Of a stretch of 64,000 nt of DNA, positions 36,596 to 47,367 are shown piece by piece (within the stretch, counting starts at the first letter, position 1; each line of letters starts with the position of its first letter). The stretch comes from Ricinus communis (Eukaryota; Streptophyta; Magnoliopsida; Malpighiales; Euphorbiaceae): the NCBI RefSeq assembly GCF_019578655.1, contig NC_063256.1:20994005-21058004 (forward strand), in the 5' to 3' direction. A program made the position numbers and the translations under genes. The notes under the pieces were generated by a model, which saw nothing but the letters and a program-made list of their open reading frames with translations, was not told where the DNA came from and did not search any database.

Positions 36596-38062
36596 ATTAG
36601 TGTATGTATTAGTTTTTTTTTGGTGTTGCTAAAAAAAAAGAGTTTTGAACATTCCAAGCCAATTTATGAAGCAAGTAATTTCAAAAGAAAAATGTTTTTC
36701 TATAATTCTTGTCATGAGTTGATTGACACTGAATTGAATAATTCGGTAATGATGTGTAAACCCTTTCTTGGCAATGGGTTGTGGCTAGAATTATCTTTCG
36801 GGCCCCGACTCGACTAATGTATGTATCTTGAGTAACTTGTGAGGAATTTGAGCCATATAGACTGACACATCTGAATCAGTCTCTGTTTTTCATGTGTGAT
36901 TAGATATTTTCCTCTTATGTAGTACGATTCTTGGACTTGCCTTGGTTCTATTCGAGACTTTATGACACGTATGTGGGGAGATGACTGAAGATTCCTTCAG
37001 GTAGTTAGAGCCTCAAATTTTAGGATTAGGATTATTCACTCATTTTTCTTTTTATTTTACATTCCCCTCTAGGTTGAACCATGTTGAGCTTTAATCCCAT
37101 TTCTTGATGCCCTACATTACATGCCTTAGAGCCCTTTTGTAGGTTTTGTTGGGATTTTGCAGAGTATGCTACTACAATGTATGCTTTATATGTCAATATG
37201 GAGATTGTGATACGAAAGAAAAGTTGCAAAGTTTGTTACTCAAATAAAGTGTTAGTTTATTTTCAAAAAAGAAAGTGAAAAGTTCAGGAAAGAAGCACAT
37301 AATTTCCCGATAAAAAAAAGAGAAAAGAAAAGAAAAAAAAGGAAGGAAGTGAAAAAGTTCGAGAAAGAAGCACACAATTTCCTGATATACAAAAAAAAGA
37401 AAGAAAAAAGAGAATGAACCTTACATTTGGAAATAGTTGTGTTGGTCGGAGTAGATTTTATTTTCTTTTATTAGGATTTGAGCACCACATCCCCAAATAA
37501 CGTTGTCTTACCCTATTTTAACCAAGCCTACCTTATTACAAGGAATTCATGACCCCTCATGTTTATGCCACCCCAAAATAAGTGGAGAAAGACGAGAGGC
37601 AAGTCTAAAGATGAAGACTACAAATGTGTCAACGCGAAATAGATTAAGTGATGATGCTGCTACCTTTTTAAACACATGAGAGACTCAATTTATTTCCTTT
37701 TACAAAACTAAAGTGAGAAGCTACATGCATATGACTAAGTTAGAGGAAGGAAGCGGTAAGATTAGTTGGCCATTGAAGGGTGTTACCGACTTACTGTTTC
37801 ATTCCATGTTCGTTGATTTGTGACATTAACATAGTTCCTAAAATGATTTTAAGTTTTCATAATTGTTACTTGATTGAATTTATTGGTTTAGATGTTCATT
37901 ATTCGGCTTTGTGGGCATGCCATTCTGAAAACTTTCACGAGACCTTACTCATCCGCTAGGGTAACCTAGGGGTTTAAAGAGCTTATTGCACATGCTAAGT
38001 GCAACCGTGATTCCTATGACAGTGAGTTAGGACTTTATTGCTTTATTAGTATAGTTTTGGAT
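36596..38062 (+). mobile_element. 3' UTR of element D with A/G-rich tandem duplication
   Basis: Non-coding sequence. A ~72 bp unit containing AGAAGCACA(C/T)AATTTCC is repeated twice within a purine-rich run (37275-37415). The remainder is unique AT-rich sequence. Confidence 0.6.
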
Positions 38063-38075
38063 AAGTGTGGGGGAA
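38063..38075 (+). promoter_or_regulatory. Polypurine tract of element D
   Basis: AAGTGTGGGGGAA ends one base before the 3' LTR start at 38077. Confidence 0.85.
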
Positions 38076-38076
38076 T

Positions 38077-39443
38077 TGATAGCGCAATAATATATGCATT
38101 TTATATGCTATATATATATGTTGTTCTTTATGTTATCTTCGTATTTCTAATCTTTTAGAGCTACTATTCATTATTTTCGATATTTCTCTCCTCGGGTTCA
38201 TTTTGTTTTGTTTCTATAGGAATTGGCTCGAGTTGCTAGGCGTTGGCGAGGATGTTTGTAGAGTCGTTCATGGTCAAGCACGATATCAAAGAGATACTCA
38301 TGCCTAGGAGGATTTTTTATCGTGAAATGAGCAAGAGAAGCTATCCCTCGGCCACTCTGTGACTTGGCTTTCAAAGCCAATGATAAAGTAAAGAAACAGT
38401 CCACTCCACCCCCTGCCCGCAGCCTACAATGCCACGCCGTGACCTACTCGTGGCTAGATCTGTAAAACTGCGTTTTGGACACCTGTCTAGTCGAATTTTT
38501 AGGGTGAAAACCTAGTCAAACTCTTGGATACCCTATGATATAAATAGATTATAAAGAACTTGAAAAAGGGCAGCCCCCTTTCTCCTTTTCTTCTTAGTTT
38601 TGTTCTCCTTCTCTATTATGTTACTTTTCTTTATGCTTTGAAGATTTATCAAAGACTTCATCATTCATTTATCAATCCAAGTATTTTCCTTTTCCTTTTC
38701 CTTTTTAAGCTGTTATTAATTATGTTCTTTTATAATCTATTTTGTTTATTTAACTATCATGAGTGAGTAGTTTTCTAATCTAGGGTTAAGTGAACCCTAG
38801 CCATGATTAATGTATGATTTGTTCCTTTAATTCCCCAAATTAATTATTTAATTACTCTTGCTTAATTGATTGTGCATATTCCAACACTAGATTAGGGATA
38901 ATTAGTATTGTTATGATTCCATTGTCTTTATCACAGCAGGAGTTGGGTTTTGACAGATTTGAATATTTCAATTAAGGACATGAAATTCTCCACGGGAGTA
39001 GGTAGAATGGATTGTTAGGAAGTCAGGGTATTGAGTTTAATGTCTTTAATTTGGATGATTCCACGGGAGTAGGTTTTGATTGCATATTAGGGAAGCCATT
39101 GATACTCGGAAGAGATCTATGGTATTTTATAGGGTTTACCTTTCCTTATGAACATTTTACTTAATTAGTTTGGGGTAGGAACTTATCTTTGCGTTAATTA
39201 TGCTAGTGGGGATACTTAACTCTAAGTGTTTTTTATCCTTGAATTTATTCTTATTATTATTATTTGCATATTAGATTAATTCATCCTCAATCGTTGACTT
39301 GGTTACTTACTTATCATTAATTAAAGTCAAGATTAGCTAGTTTTTACTACTTCAGTCTCTAGGGATTCGACCTTTGCTTGCCCGACTACATAGTTAGGAG
39401 GTCTAGTTAGGTTATTTTTGATAGGCACGTGACAACCTTGTCA
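38077..39443 (+). repeat. 3' LTR of element D
   Basis: A 1,367 bp LTR running from TGATAGCGC to CTTGTCA. It has a TATA box at 38539-38547 and an end region with TAGGGATTCGACC (39359), typical of this clade. It is directly followed by the CACGG duplication. Confidence 0.9.
38539..38547 (+). promoter_or_regulatory. TATA box of D 3' LTR
   Basis: TATAAATAG lies in the middle of the LTR and probably sets the element's transcription start. Confidence 0.5.
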
Positions 39444-39685
39444 CACGGCCTTGACCTAGGCCGTGCTCAATGTTTGACATGTGAGTCCTTGTCCAATTTT
39501 GATGAATTCTCGTCCGTTTCCGCACATATTAGTCTATAATTGCTCAAACACCGATGATGGTCCTATAAATTCTCCTGAAATCCAAAAGAATACAAAACAC
39601 GGGTGATCTTGGAATAAAAGCACAATAATTGCTAAGAAAATACACAATAATATGCAAGCAAATATGTGTAAAACTATGCACATCA
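39444..39685 (-). repeat. Solo LTR C1, right part
   Basis: This is the continuation of C1 after element D. It is inverted relative to the start of C2 (39822-40060), sharing TTTACACATATTTGCTTGCA and the ACCGATGATGGTCC region. It starts on minus with TGATGTGCATAG at 39685, next to duplication CTAGC. The first five bases (39444-39448) are the duplication made by element D. Confidence 0.85.
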
Positions 39686-39821
39686 CTAGCTGTAGCAAGA
39701 AAGGGTCTTCCTAAAATAAGGAAAAAATCAACAGTTTCATCCATATCCATAATCACAAAATCCACAAGAAAAATAAACTCTTGAACCTTTACTAATAAAT
39801 CTTCAATGACCTCTAGGGTAT
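39686..39821 (-). pseudogene. Protease fragment of element B between LTRs C1 and C2
   Basis: The minus strand encodes VIEDLLVKVQEFIFLVDFVI, then MDMDETVDFFLILGRPFLAT, the post-active-site part of the B protease. It continues leftward at 27875 (after C1) and rightward at 41351 (after C2). Only about 136 bp separates the two LTR insertions. Confidence 0.85.
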
Positions 39822-41344
39822 TGATGAGCATAGTTTTACACATATTTGCTTGCATATTATTGCGTATGTTCTTATCAATTATTGTGCTTTTATTCCCAGA
39901 TCACCCGTGTTTTGTGTTCTTTTGCATTTTAGGAACATTTATAGGACCGTCATCGGTGTTTAAGCAATTATAGATCAATAGGTGCGGAAACAGACGAGAA
40001 TTCATCAAGATCGGACAAGAACCCGCAATGCATACATTGAGCATGGCCTGGACTCTAGCCGTGCTCAACCATTGGCTTTGATTCTTGAAATTGGCACTTT
40101 GGGCACGGTTTCTGTAGCCACCACGGCCTTCAGCACAGCCTGTGGTGGCCAACACGGGGAGAAACACGGCCCGTGGTGGCCAACACGGGGAGCAACACGG
40201 GGAGTAACACGGCCGTGGTGAAACCCTACTTGGTGAGATCCACAGTTTCAGCACGGCCTGGACTTCGATCGTGCTGACCAGCACGGCCTTGACCACGGCC
40301 GTCTTAAGTTAAATATATAAGAAAAATGAATTTTTCTTAGAGAAGAGAGGGGGAAGGAGTGACATAGAGCCCTGGAGGCTGATTCGGTTTCTGCATAGTA
40401 TTGAGTGCGAGAGAGAGTTGCGGGGAGTAAGAATCCCAGAATTGCAAGGTTCTGAGTGCAAAACAGTAGTGGAGCAATTCAAAAGGCAGTTTGGGAGATT
40501 AATCAAAGTGTAGATCCAGATTTGGAGCTGTTCATCCAATTCGAGAGAAAAGGGTGTACATGTTTTATTTTCATTATTCTTTCATTGTAATTGATTTCCT
40601 AAATTGTTTTAAACATGAACATGTTTAGCTAGACTGATTTAATCCATTGGGATTTCTTTACTATGTTGGCTTGATATTATATTCTTGAATTGTTTGGGTT
40701 AATTTTGTATTCTTTTTATTTTCAGTATTAATAAGATAATGCATTATTCATGAGACGTTGTGAATTATGATGTTAGATTGCTTTATGAGATTGAGAAATC
40801 CGTTTGGCAATTAGAATTTTGAATAGCAAGAACTGGTTATTAATCGCTTAGAGATAAGGATAATTAACTAGCCGGATTAAGAATTAACAAAGCTTAATAG
40901 AGGCGGATTAAAGCTTAATGCTAATTTAAGAATCAATCGTTAGGAAGAGATTCCAACTTTAGGTTATTAGGTTTAGAAATTCGGTATCTCGAGAGAGAAA
41001 CTGAATTCGATTAAGAATTCGTTCACAGGTAGCATAACTAGACTCACCGATCCTTTATATTTTGTTTGGTTGCCAACTAGTTTAGATTCCCTTTGGGTTT
41101 GTCTTCTTGTCTTGATTATTTCATTTATCAATTACTCCTGCATCTCCCTTAGAACTTAGCTTGTAGTTAATAGTTAGTTTAAAAATTATTCATCATCCAT
41201 TTTAGGTTAATATAACAAAGAACAAAGGAGTAACTCTGGGCTTTCACTTTCCCGAGGAATACGACCTTGATACTCGCCATTAGTGCTAGACTGCATCAAT
41301 AGGTACACTCCCTTAGATTGTAGCTAACACGATTTAGCGCATCA
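39822..41344 (+). repeat. LTR C2, second family-C LTR, opposite to C1
   Basis: It runs from TGATGAGCATAG to TAGCGCATCA and is about 1.5 kb, longer than C1, which has lost part of its middle. TATA box TATATAAG lies at 40314-40321. Several CACGGCC/GGCCGTG modules occur at 40045-40305. The left flank is GGTAT (39817-39821); the best right partner is TGTAT (41351-41355), leaving six extra bases AGTTTT after the LTR. Confidence 0.8.
40314..40321 (+). promoter_or_regulatory. TATA box of LTR C2
   Basis: TATATAAG is conserved in C1 on the opposite strand. Confidence 0.45.
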
Positions 41345-41350
41345 AGTTTT

Positions 41351-41692
41351 TGTATACAATAGATTTATTAGCCAGTTGAATAATCATGAATGTTCGTTTA
41401 GGTTCTCCAATTCCTAGTTTCTTGAATAAACAATACTTATGAGTGTTGGTTTAGGTTCTCCAAGTCCTAGTTTCTTGAATAAATTATAAGGCATAACACT
41501 AATGCTAGCCCTTAAGTCAGCAAATCCATTATCAACATTTAAATTGCCAATAAAGCAAGGAATAATAAAACTCCCTAGGTCTTTTAGCTTCTTTGGTAAT
41601 CGCCTCTGAATGATTACCGAGCTCTTCTTCCACAGTTGCACTATTGACACTTCCTCAAGCTTTCTCTTATTAGAGAGGAGTTCCTTGGGCAT
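41351..41692 (-). pseudogene. Protease N-terminal part of element B
   Basis: Minus-strand frame with EELLSNKRKLEEV-like gag/protease junction sequence, then RLPKKLKDLGSFIIPCFIGN and ADLRASISVMPYNLFKKLGL, where the catalytic Asp is kept. A 53 bp tandem duplication (starts at 41401 and 41454) repeats the GLGEPKPT codons and shifts the frame. Confidence 0.8.
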
Positions 41693-43063
41693 CTATGATC
41701 GAGCTTCCACAAAAGGTATGTTAATGTGCAACTGCTTAAAAAGTTTAAAAGATTGACCAAACTGTATGTCCAATTTGTCCTTTTGAAGATGGGTTGGAAA
41801 GGGCACCCTTGGTTGATGTTCTCTCATAATAGGGGCAAGCTTCGGTATTGCTTCTACTTTATCTTCTACTTCAGCCTCTATACCCTTTTGTTCATCATCA
41901 ACCTTTTCAATCGTAGTAGAACTCTCATCTACTTCATTCATCTTAGTTTTTAGCTCCTTAGCATTTCGCGATGTAATAACCTTAAGTTGCTCCTTACTGT
42001 TAGCTTCTATATTGCTCGGAAAGCTTCCTTTGGGCCTCCCACGTAAGAGTTTTACAATTTGTCCCACTTGATTCTCTAAAGTCTGAATCGAAGCCTGTTG
42101 GTTTCTAAGAGTAGTTTCGGTAGTTTGAAACCTTGTTTCAAACACTAAGATGAACTTTTCCATCATCTCCTCTATATTACTCCTTCTATGGGGAGCTTGC
42201 TACTGAAATCCTAGTCGTAGAGGTCTTTGCTGATTTTGATTCCCCCAAGAGAAATTCAGATGATTTCTCCATCCCCTGGACTATAGGTATTATTATAGGG
42301 ATTGTTCTGCTGCCTAGGAGCATTTTCCACATAAACAACCTACTCTTGCTTATCAAAAGTATTGCCATTTTGGCAATCTTGACTTTGATGATCACTTCCA
42401 CACCAATCATAGGTCATAACTTGTGCTTGTCTTTTAAATGAAGACATAGTCAAAGCATCCATCTTTCTACTTATGGCCTTTTGCTGTGCATTTACAGCTA
42501 CCATGGGGTCTATCGTATGGACTCCACTCCCTCTAACTCGAACATGCTCTCTTGGATTCTGCCATTGATAGTTCGTGACTACCATATACTCGATAAGATC
42601 CATCACTTGCTCAGGAGTCTTCTTGTTTAGTGATCCACCTACTATAGCATTAAACAAATTGTTTACTTGCGTAATTCAATCCATTAAAAAATGTCTGAAT
42701 TTACAGCCATAAAGGTAAAATATGGTGTGGACAGCTCCTCAGTAAATCCTTAAAACATTCCCAATAATCGTACAAAGTCTCATTCTCATGCTGAAGAAAC
42801 CTTGCTATGTCATTCCTCAACTTAGACTTAGAAGATGGGAAGTATCTCTCAAAGAATTTCTCAGCCAGCTGATTTCAGGTCGTAAATATCCTAGCTGGAA
42901 ATGACTTTAACCACTTCTTTGGCTTATCCCTCAACGAGAATAGGAATAACCTCAATCGAATAGCACCGTCTGATACCTCATTAATCTTCAAGGTATCACA
43001 AATTTCTAGAAAATCATCCAAATGAATGTTTCAATCCTCATTGGGCAAACCATCAAACATGCA
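41693..43063 (-). pseudogene. gag of element B, 5'-truncated
   Basis: From 43063 leftward the minus strand reads FDGLPNED, HLDDFLEICDTLKINEVSDG, RLRLFLFSLRDKPKKWLKS, LAEKFFERYFPSSKSKLRND and FLQHENETLYDYWECFKDLL, the retrotransposon capsid domain. Then come VGGSLNKKTPEQVMDLIEYM and a knuckle YDWCGSDHQSQDC, whose first Cys has become Tyr. The C-terminal part (41693-42166) has FQTTETTLRNQQASIQTLEN, a coiled-coil-like segment. The start codon is lost where gag joins LTR sequence at 43063/43064. Confidence 0.85.
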
Positions 43064-43923
43064 TACGTCGACTTATCAATTGAAATAAATAACTAAGTAA
43101 TCAAAGGGATAAAACAACTCATATAAAAGATTAATTGTATCATCTTTGAATCAATCCATATAAAATAAATTAGGGTTCATCAAAATCCAAATAGCAAGAA
43201 AATTAGTTCCTAAACATTATAATAAAGAAATAAAGATTAGGGAAAGAAGATCTCAAACTATTCATGGAAGAGTAGAGATGAAAATCTTCAATCTGAAAAC
43301 ATCAATCTTAGAAAATAATAAAGGAATTAATGTTCTTCCTTAAGAAATGACCAATCAAAATCCTTAAGATGAAAGGAAAATGAAGTTTCTAAGTGTTTCT
43401 TTCTCTGGAAATGAATAAAATGATGGAAATCCACTCAAAAGACTCTATAAGTTCCTTTAAATAGTGTCTTTTTATGTTCCATATAGGAACCACACGGCCG
43501 TGTGACGTCCTTAGCTCAAACTCGCACTTGAAGCCAACCTCTAGGTCACACGGGAATGTCCTCTTCCCATGTGATGCCTTAAACAATCTACCAATTTTCA
43601 TAACTCACGTGGGAAGTCCACACAGGCGTGTGCTTCCCGTGTCACACGTTCCTTTAGTCTACCACTTTCTAAACTTCATATGGGAAGTCCACACAGGCAA
43701 GTTATTCGCATGTCAGGCTTGTGTGGGACTCCATCTCTTGCTAAATAAGTGATCTTTGGACTGATTTTTGTATATTTTAATGCTAGAACTTCTTCTTGTC
43801 GTGTAAGCTTTGCAAAGTACCTAAAAAGGACTGAAAACAAACTCTAACAAATAAATTAATCTCAATTTAAGGTAAAATCAAGATAAAACAAGGCTCAAAA
43901 GTAAGTGCTTCTAGCACTTATCA
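43064..43923 (-). repeat. 5' LTR of element B, truncated
   Basis: It matches 19628-20398 but lacks the last ~540 bp of the LTR. The deletion also removed the primer site, leader and gag start, joining LTR to gag codons at 43063/43064. The GC modules CACACGGCCGTGTG (43492) and TCACACGGGAATG (43548) are present. Confidence 0.85.
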
Positions 43924-45524
43924 AAACCCTACGTTGATTTTAAAGCAGAAGGTATTTTTGGTGATTAAGGAGCAAGGGTCACCAAGAAAGAACTTAAGAT
44001 TTGGAAACCTTTGTGAAACTATAAAAGCTTTTTCAACACCTCGACTAGCACTAGATTCTCAATTGATCTTCGATTCAACTGCGTCATCATCTCATGAGAC
44101 TCGTAGAATAATCAACTATGGTGACAACTTGAGGATTCTCCTACATCCATCGTCATCAACATCACTCTCCTATTAAATTGGGTTTCCTATTCTTTTATAT
44201 TTTTTCTTAAAAACATGATTAGGGTTTCCTTTGTCTCTTATTTTCCATGTTTAATATGATTAGATTAAGATTTCTTATGGGTTAATATAATAAGAACGCA
44301 TTGGATTTTGAAATATAATAATATGTCTGCCTGTGGATTTTGAATCTGATTACTCACATGATTAGGATTATATGATTAGATTTTTATTTTCCTTATAATT
44401 TTGTCATCAAATTAGTTTATTAGGGTTATATAATTAAAATATGTAATATGCTATGTTTGTTCATTATATGTCCAGACTTTTAGGGTTTGTATGACTTTTT
44501 AGGGTTTCTAATTTAATTTATATCTTTTCTTTTGTCTTTTTGTGTTCTAATTAATTTTTTTGCCTTCTGTGTATGTGAAATTGGCTCTGAAATGTGAGAA
44601 TTGCAAAGAAACTATAAAAACTAGCCTAGAGAAGCCCTAAAGCCGATCAGCTCAATATAGAGCCAATTGGCTCTGCATTGATTTTCAAATTTCTTTTATG
44701 AGTTTTTGATGTATTTTTGGTGATTTTATATATTGTAACTTGGTTTTAGGGTTTGTCTTTATAATTTTTAGTTGTAGGCCATATTGTAATAGTTAGATTT
44801 ACTTCTGCACTTTATTTTTCTTGGTTTTTAGTTTAATGTATGTCAAATAATTGTAAATGACTGCTTAATTAAAATGGGACACATAGACTTTAGGTTAAAA
44901 TTGAACCCAACATGAAAACTATAGTCCATTAGGCTAATAAATGTTAACTGGGCTTAAGCTCTAAAATCAATGTAGACTTGGTGGGCTTTATCATGCTTTG
45001 GTTAGTCAATTGGGCCATATTAGATTTAAGATCACTGAATTGGGCATTTTCATAAAAAGTAGTCCATTAGGCTTAAAGGTTGGAAATCAAGGCATAATTT
45101 ATAATTAGGCTAGACTAAGTGGGCTTTATACATAATTAATTAGTAATTTAGGTTAATAACTTGGTGTATGGGCTAGGCTTTAATAAAACGGGCTATACTT
45201 AAGTGAATTATATGTGTTGTTTGGTATGCTTGTATGTGAAATATTTTGTTTATAGGGAATGATTTGTTAAACAATAAAATTAAAGACTAAGATACATGAA
45301 TAAGGAAGTTGGATTCCGGATCCATCTCTGGATTTGTGGTATAAACTTCCTTATGGAATCTGAGAAACGTCACTCATTAGTAAAGATGTCTCATTGAATT
45401 ACACAGGCGGCGACTCCTATCTCTGCGCTAGTCTTAGTGACTAGTTAGTGTGTTCCCGATTAGGTTGAAACGCCTTGTAGTGTCGTAGTCGCTAAAGACA
45501 CTTGGGTGCATGTCACCGCCTACA
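43924..45524 (+). repeat. LTR A4, right part
   Basis: Resumes family A where 19086 left off: CATGATTAGGGTTTCC (44214), GCCGATCAGCTCAATATAGA (44642), GTCGTAGTCGCTAAAGACAC (45482), ending GCCTACA at 45524. It aligns with 15960-17274 of A2. It is followed by LINE sequence. Confidence 0.85.
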
Positions 45525-47367
45525 CCAACATCTTTCTTTTATTCCTCCCAACCATTAATGGTAGTTTAAGGTAAAGGTTACTACCCCAGGTAGCCATATA
45601 TCCAATTTCCGAGACACTAAATTTTGGGCCTTAAAAGAAACATTAGAGCTAAAAGAAAGAGAAGATTTCTTAAAGTTTACCACATGCCTTGAAGCTTTAG
45701 CATAAAAATCCAAATTTTTTTTCACCTGCATGCTTTTTACTTCGTTTGATCAGAAGAATAAGTAGCTATTGGCAGCAAAGAAGAGATGGGACACTGAAGG
45801 AGCCCCTCTCGCTACTCTACAACCATGAATAATGTCTTGCCTCTCCTTCTTATTTATTAAAGTTGTTAATCCTTCGACACAAAGAATAAACAAATACGGG
45901 GATAGCGGGTCACCCTACCTTAGACCCCGCTTTGGAATAATAGGACCTAAGTCCTTGCTGCCATGAACGATCTTATATTTGATTGAAGTTACACATAGTC
46001 TAATCAAGTCGACCCATTTCTTATAAAAACCCAATTGAAGCATCATATGTTGTAAAAGGGGCCATTCAATATGATCATAAGCTTTGCTTATGTCTATTTT
46101 CAAGGCAGCAACATCGTCCTTCCCTTAGAGCTTCCTCTTTAAAAAATGCATAATCTCGAAAGTAATCATTATATAATTCAAGATTAGTCTCCCGAGCATG
46201 AAAGCACTTTGCTTCTTCGAAACCATGGAAGGCAGCACTAATTCCATTCTATTAGCCAACACCTTTGAGACAATTTTATATAGGACATTGCAGAGAGAAA
46301 TCAGGCACAAGTATTCCATTGTCTCAGGTGCCTTCTTCTTTGGAATCTATACAATAGAAGTATCATTCAAACCTGTAGGTAATGAACAACTGCTTAAGAA
46401 ATTCAAACAAGCATCAAACAAATCTTAACCAGTTATGCTCCAAAGGTTTTTAAAAAAGCGGGATTCATCTCATCAGGTCTGGGAGATTTATCTAGATGCA
46501 TGTTGAATAAGGCCTCCTTCACTTCCTACATGGGGAACGGAGCAAGTAAAGCGGCACTATGATCATCGGTTACTTTTCTAAAAACACAATTCAACACTTT
46601 AGCATCATCTATACCATTGGAATTGAAGAGCTAAGTTTATCATCAATTGATCGAGTCCATTATTCCAATCGACCCAATTAACCTTAGAATTTTTCAACCG
46701 AGCAATACTATTCAACCTTTATGGAGCTGAGGTACATGAATGACAATATTTCAAATTCTGGTCTCCTTCTTTAAGCCAGAACTCTTTAGCTCTTTGTTTC
46801 CAAAAGATTTCCTTTCTGTTAATGCCTCATGATATTGCTTCTTTGCTTCTATAAATTCTTCAACAGAGGTAGCATCTCTCCTGCCATGCAAGACTTCCAT
46901 ATGATGCTTCAATTTAGCAATTTGATTTTTGAACGGACCAATCAATTTATCACCTCATTATTGCAATTCTTACCCACAATACTTAATTTTTTTGTTGAAT
47001 TGGAGAGCCAACATTATTGTTCTATACTTTAGAAACCACCTCTCTACACATAGTGTCTTTGAGCCAAGCATTTTTAAAACAAAACCATATGGGACAAACC
47101 TAAAAAATTTGGAATAAAAGGAATAAGAAAAATAGGAACATGATATGAAGAGGTAACATCAAAATTCCATACCTTAGCACTAGGAAAAGCATTCAACCAA
47201 GAGGAACTAGCAAAAGCCATGTCTAGTCATTCTTCAATCCACCTATCAATCCCCCTCCCTCTTTCTCAAGTGAAACCATGACCTTCCATCCCAAAATCGA
47301 TCAAACCACAATCATTAATTGCTGAAGCAAAACCCCCGAGAAGCTAGTTAGGATAATGAGCACCTTA
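45525..47367 (-). pseudogene. LINE ORF2, endonuclease end and reverse transcriptase (block 3 of 4)
   Basis: The minus strand first encodes the C-terminal endonuclease (FASAINDCGLIDFGMEGHGF, RGRGIDRWIEE, about 47240-47330) and a linker (IGPFKNQIAKLKHHMEVLHG, 46940). Reverse transcriptase follows: FISLCNVLYKIVSKVLANRM-like (46290), DISKAYDHIEWPLLQHMMLQ with its catalytic Asp (46090), GPIIPKRGLR (45920), then SHLFFAANSYLFF, where the family's F/YADD box reads FAAN, so both catalytic Asp are lost. It ends in LPLMVGRNKRKM and continues in block 18033-18446. It is an L1-type LINE by motif order. Confidence 0.85.

Larger units (their letters stand above)
28502..39443 (+). mobile_element. Athila-like Ty3/gypsy element D
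   Basis: A 10.9 kb plus-strand element lies inside solo LTR C1, with perfect 5 bp duplication CACGG (28497-28501 and 39444-39448) and TGATAG...TTGTCA ends. Order: deleted 5' LTR stub, gag, protease-RT-RNase H-integrase, env-like ORF, distal tract, 3' UTR, polypurine tract, 3' LTR. Most of the 5' LTR and the primer site are gone, so it cannot transpose. Flawless duplication and long open stretches fit the youngest layer of the nest. Confidence 0.9.
19087..43923 (-). mobile_element. Athila-like Ty3/gypsy element B, nested and host to three inserts
   Basis: The minus-strand element runs from TGATAAGTGC at 43923 to the LTR end at 19087. The flanks AAACT (19082-19086) and AAACC (43924-43928) are a near-perfect target duplication inside LTR A4. 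Order on the minus strand: truncated 5' LTR, gag, protease, reverse transcriptase, RNase H, integrase, env-like ORF, polypurine tract, 3' LTR. The 5' LTR end, primer site and gag start are deleted. LTRs C1 and C2 sit in its protease region and element D sits in C1. Clade assignment rests on the integrase phrase WGIDFMGP and the env-like ORF. Confidence 0.85.
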
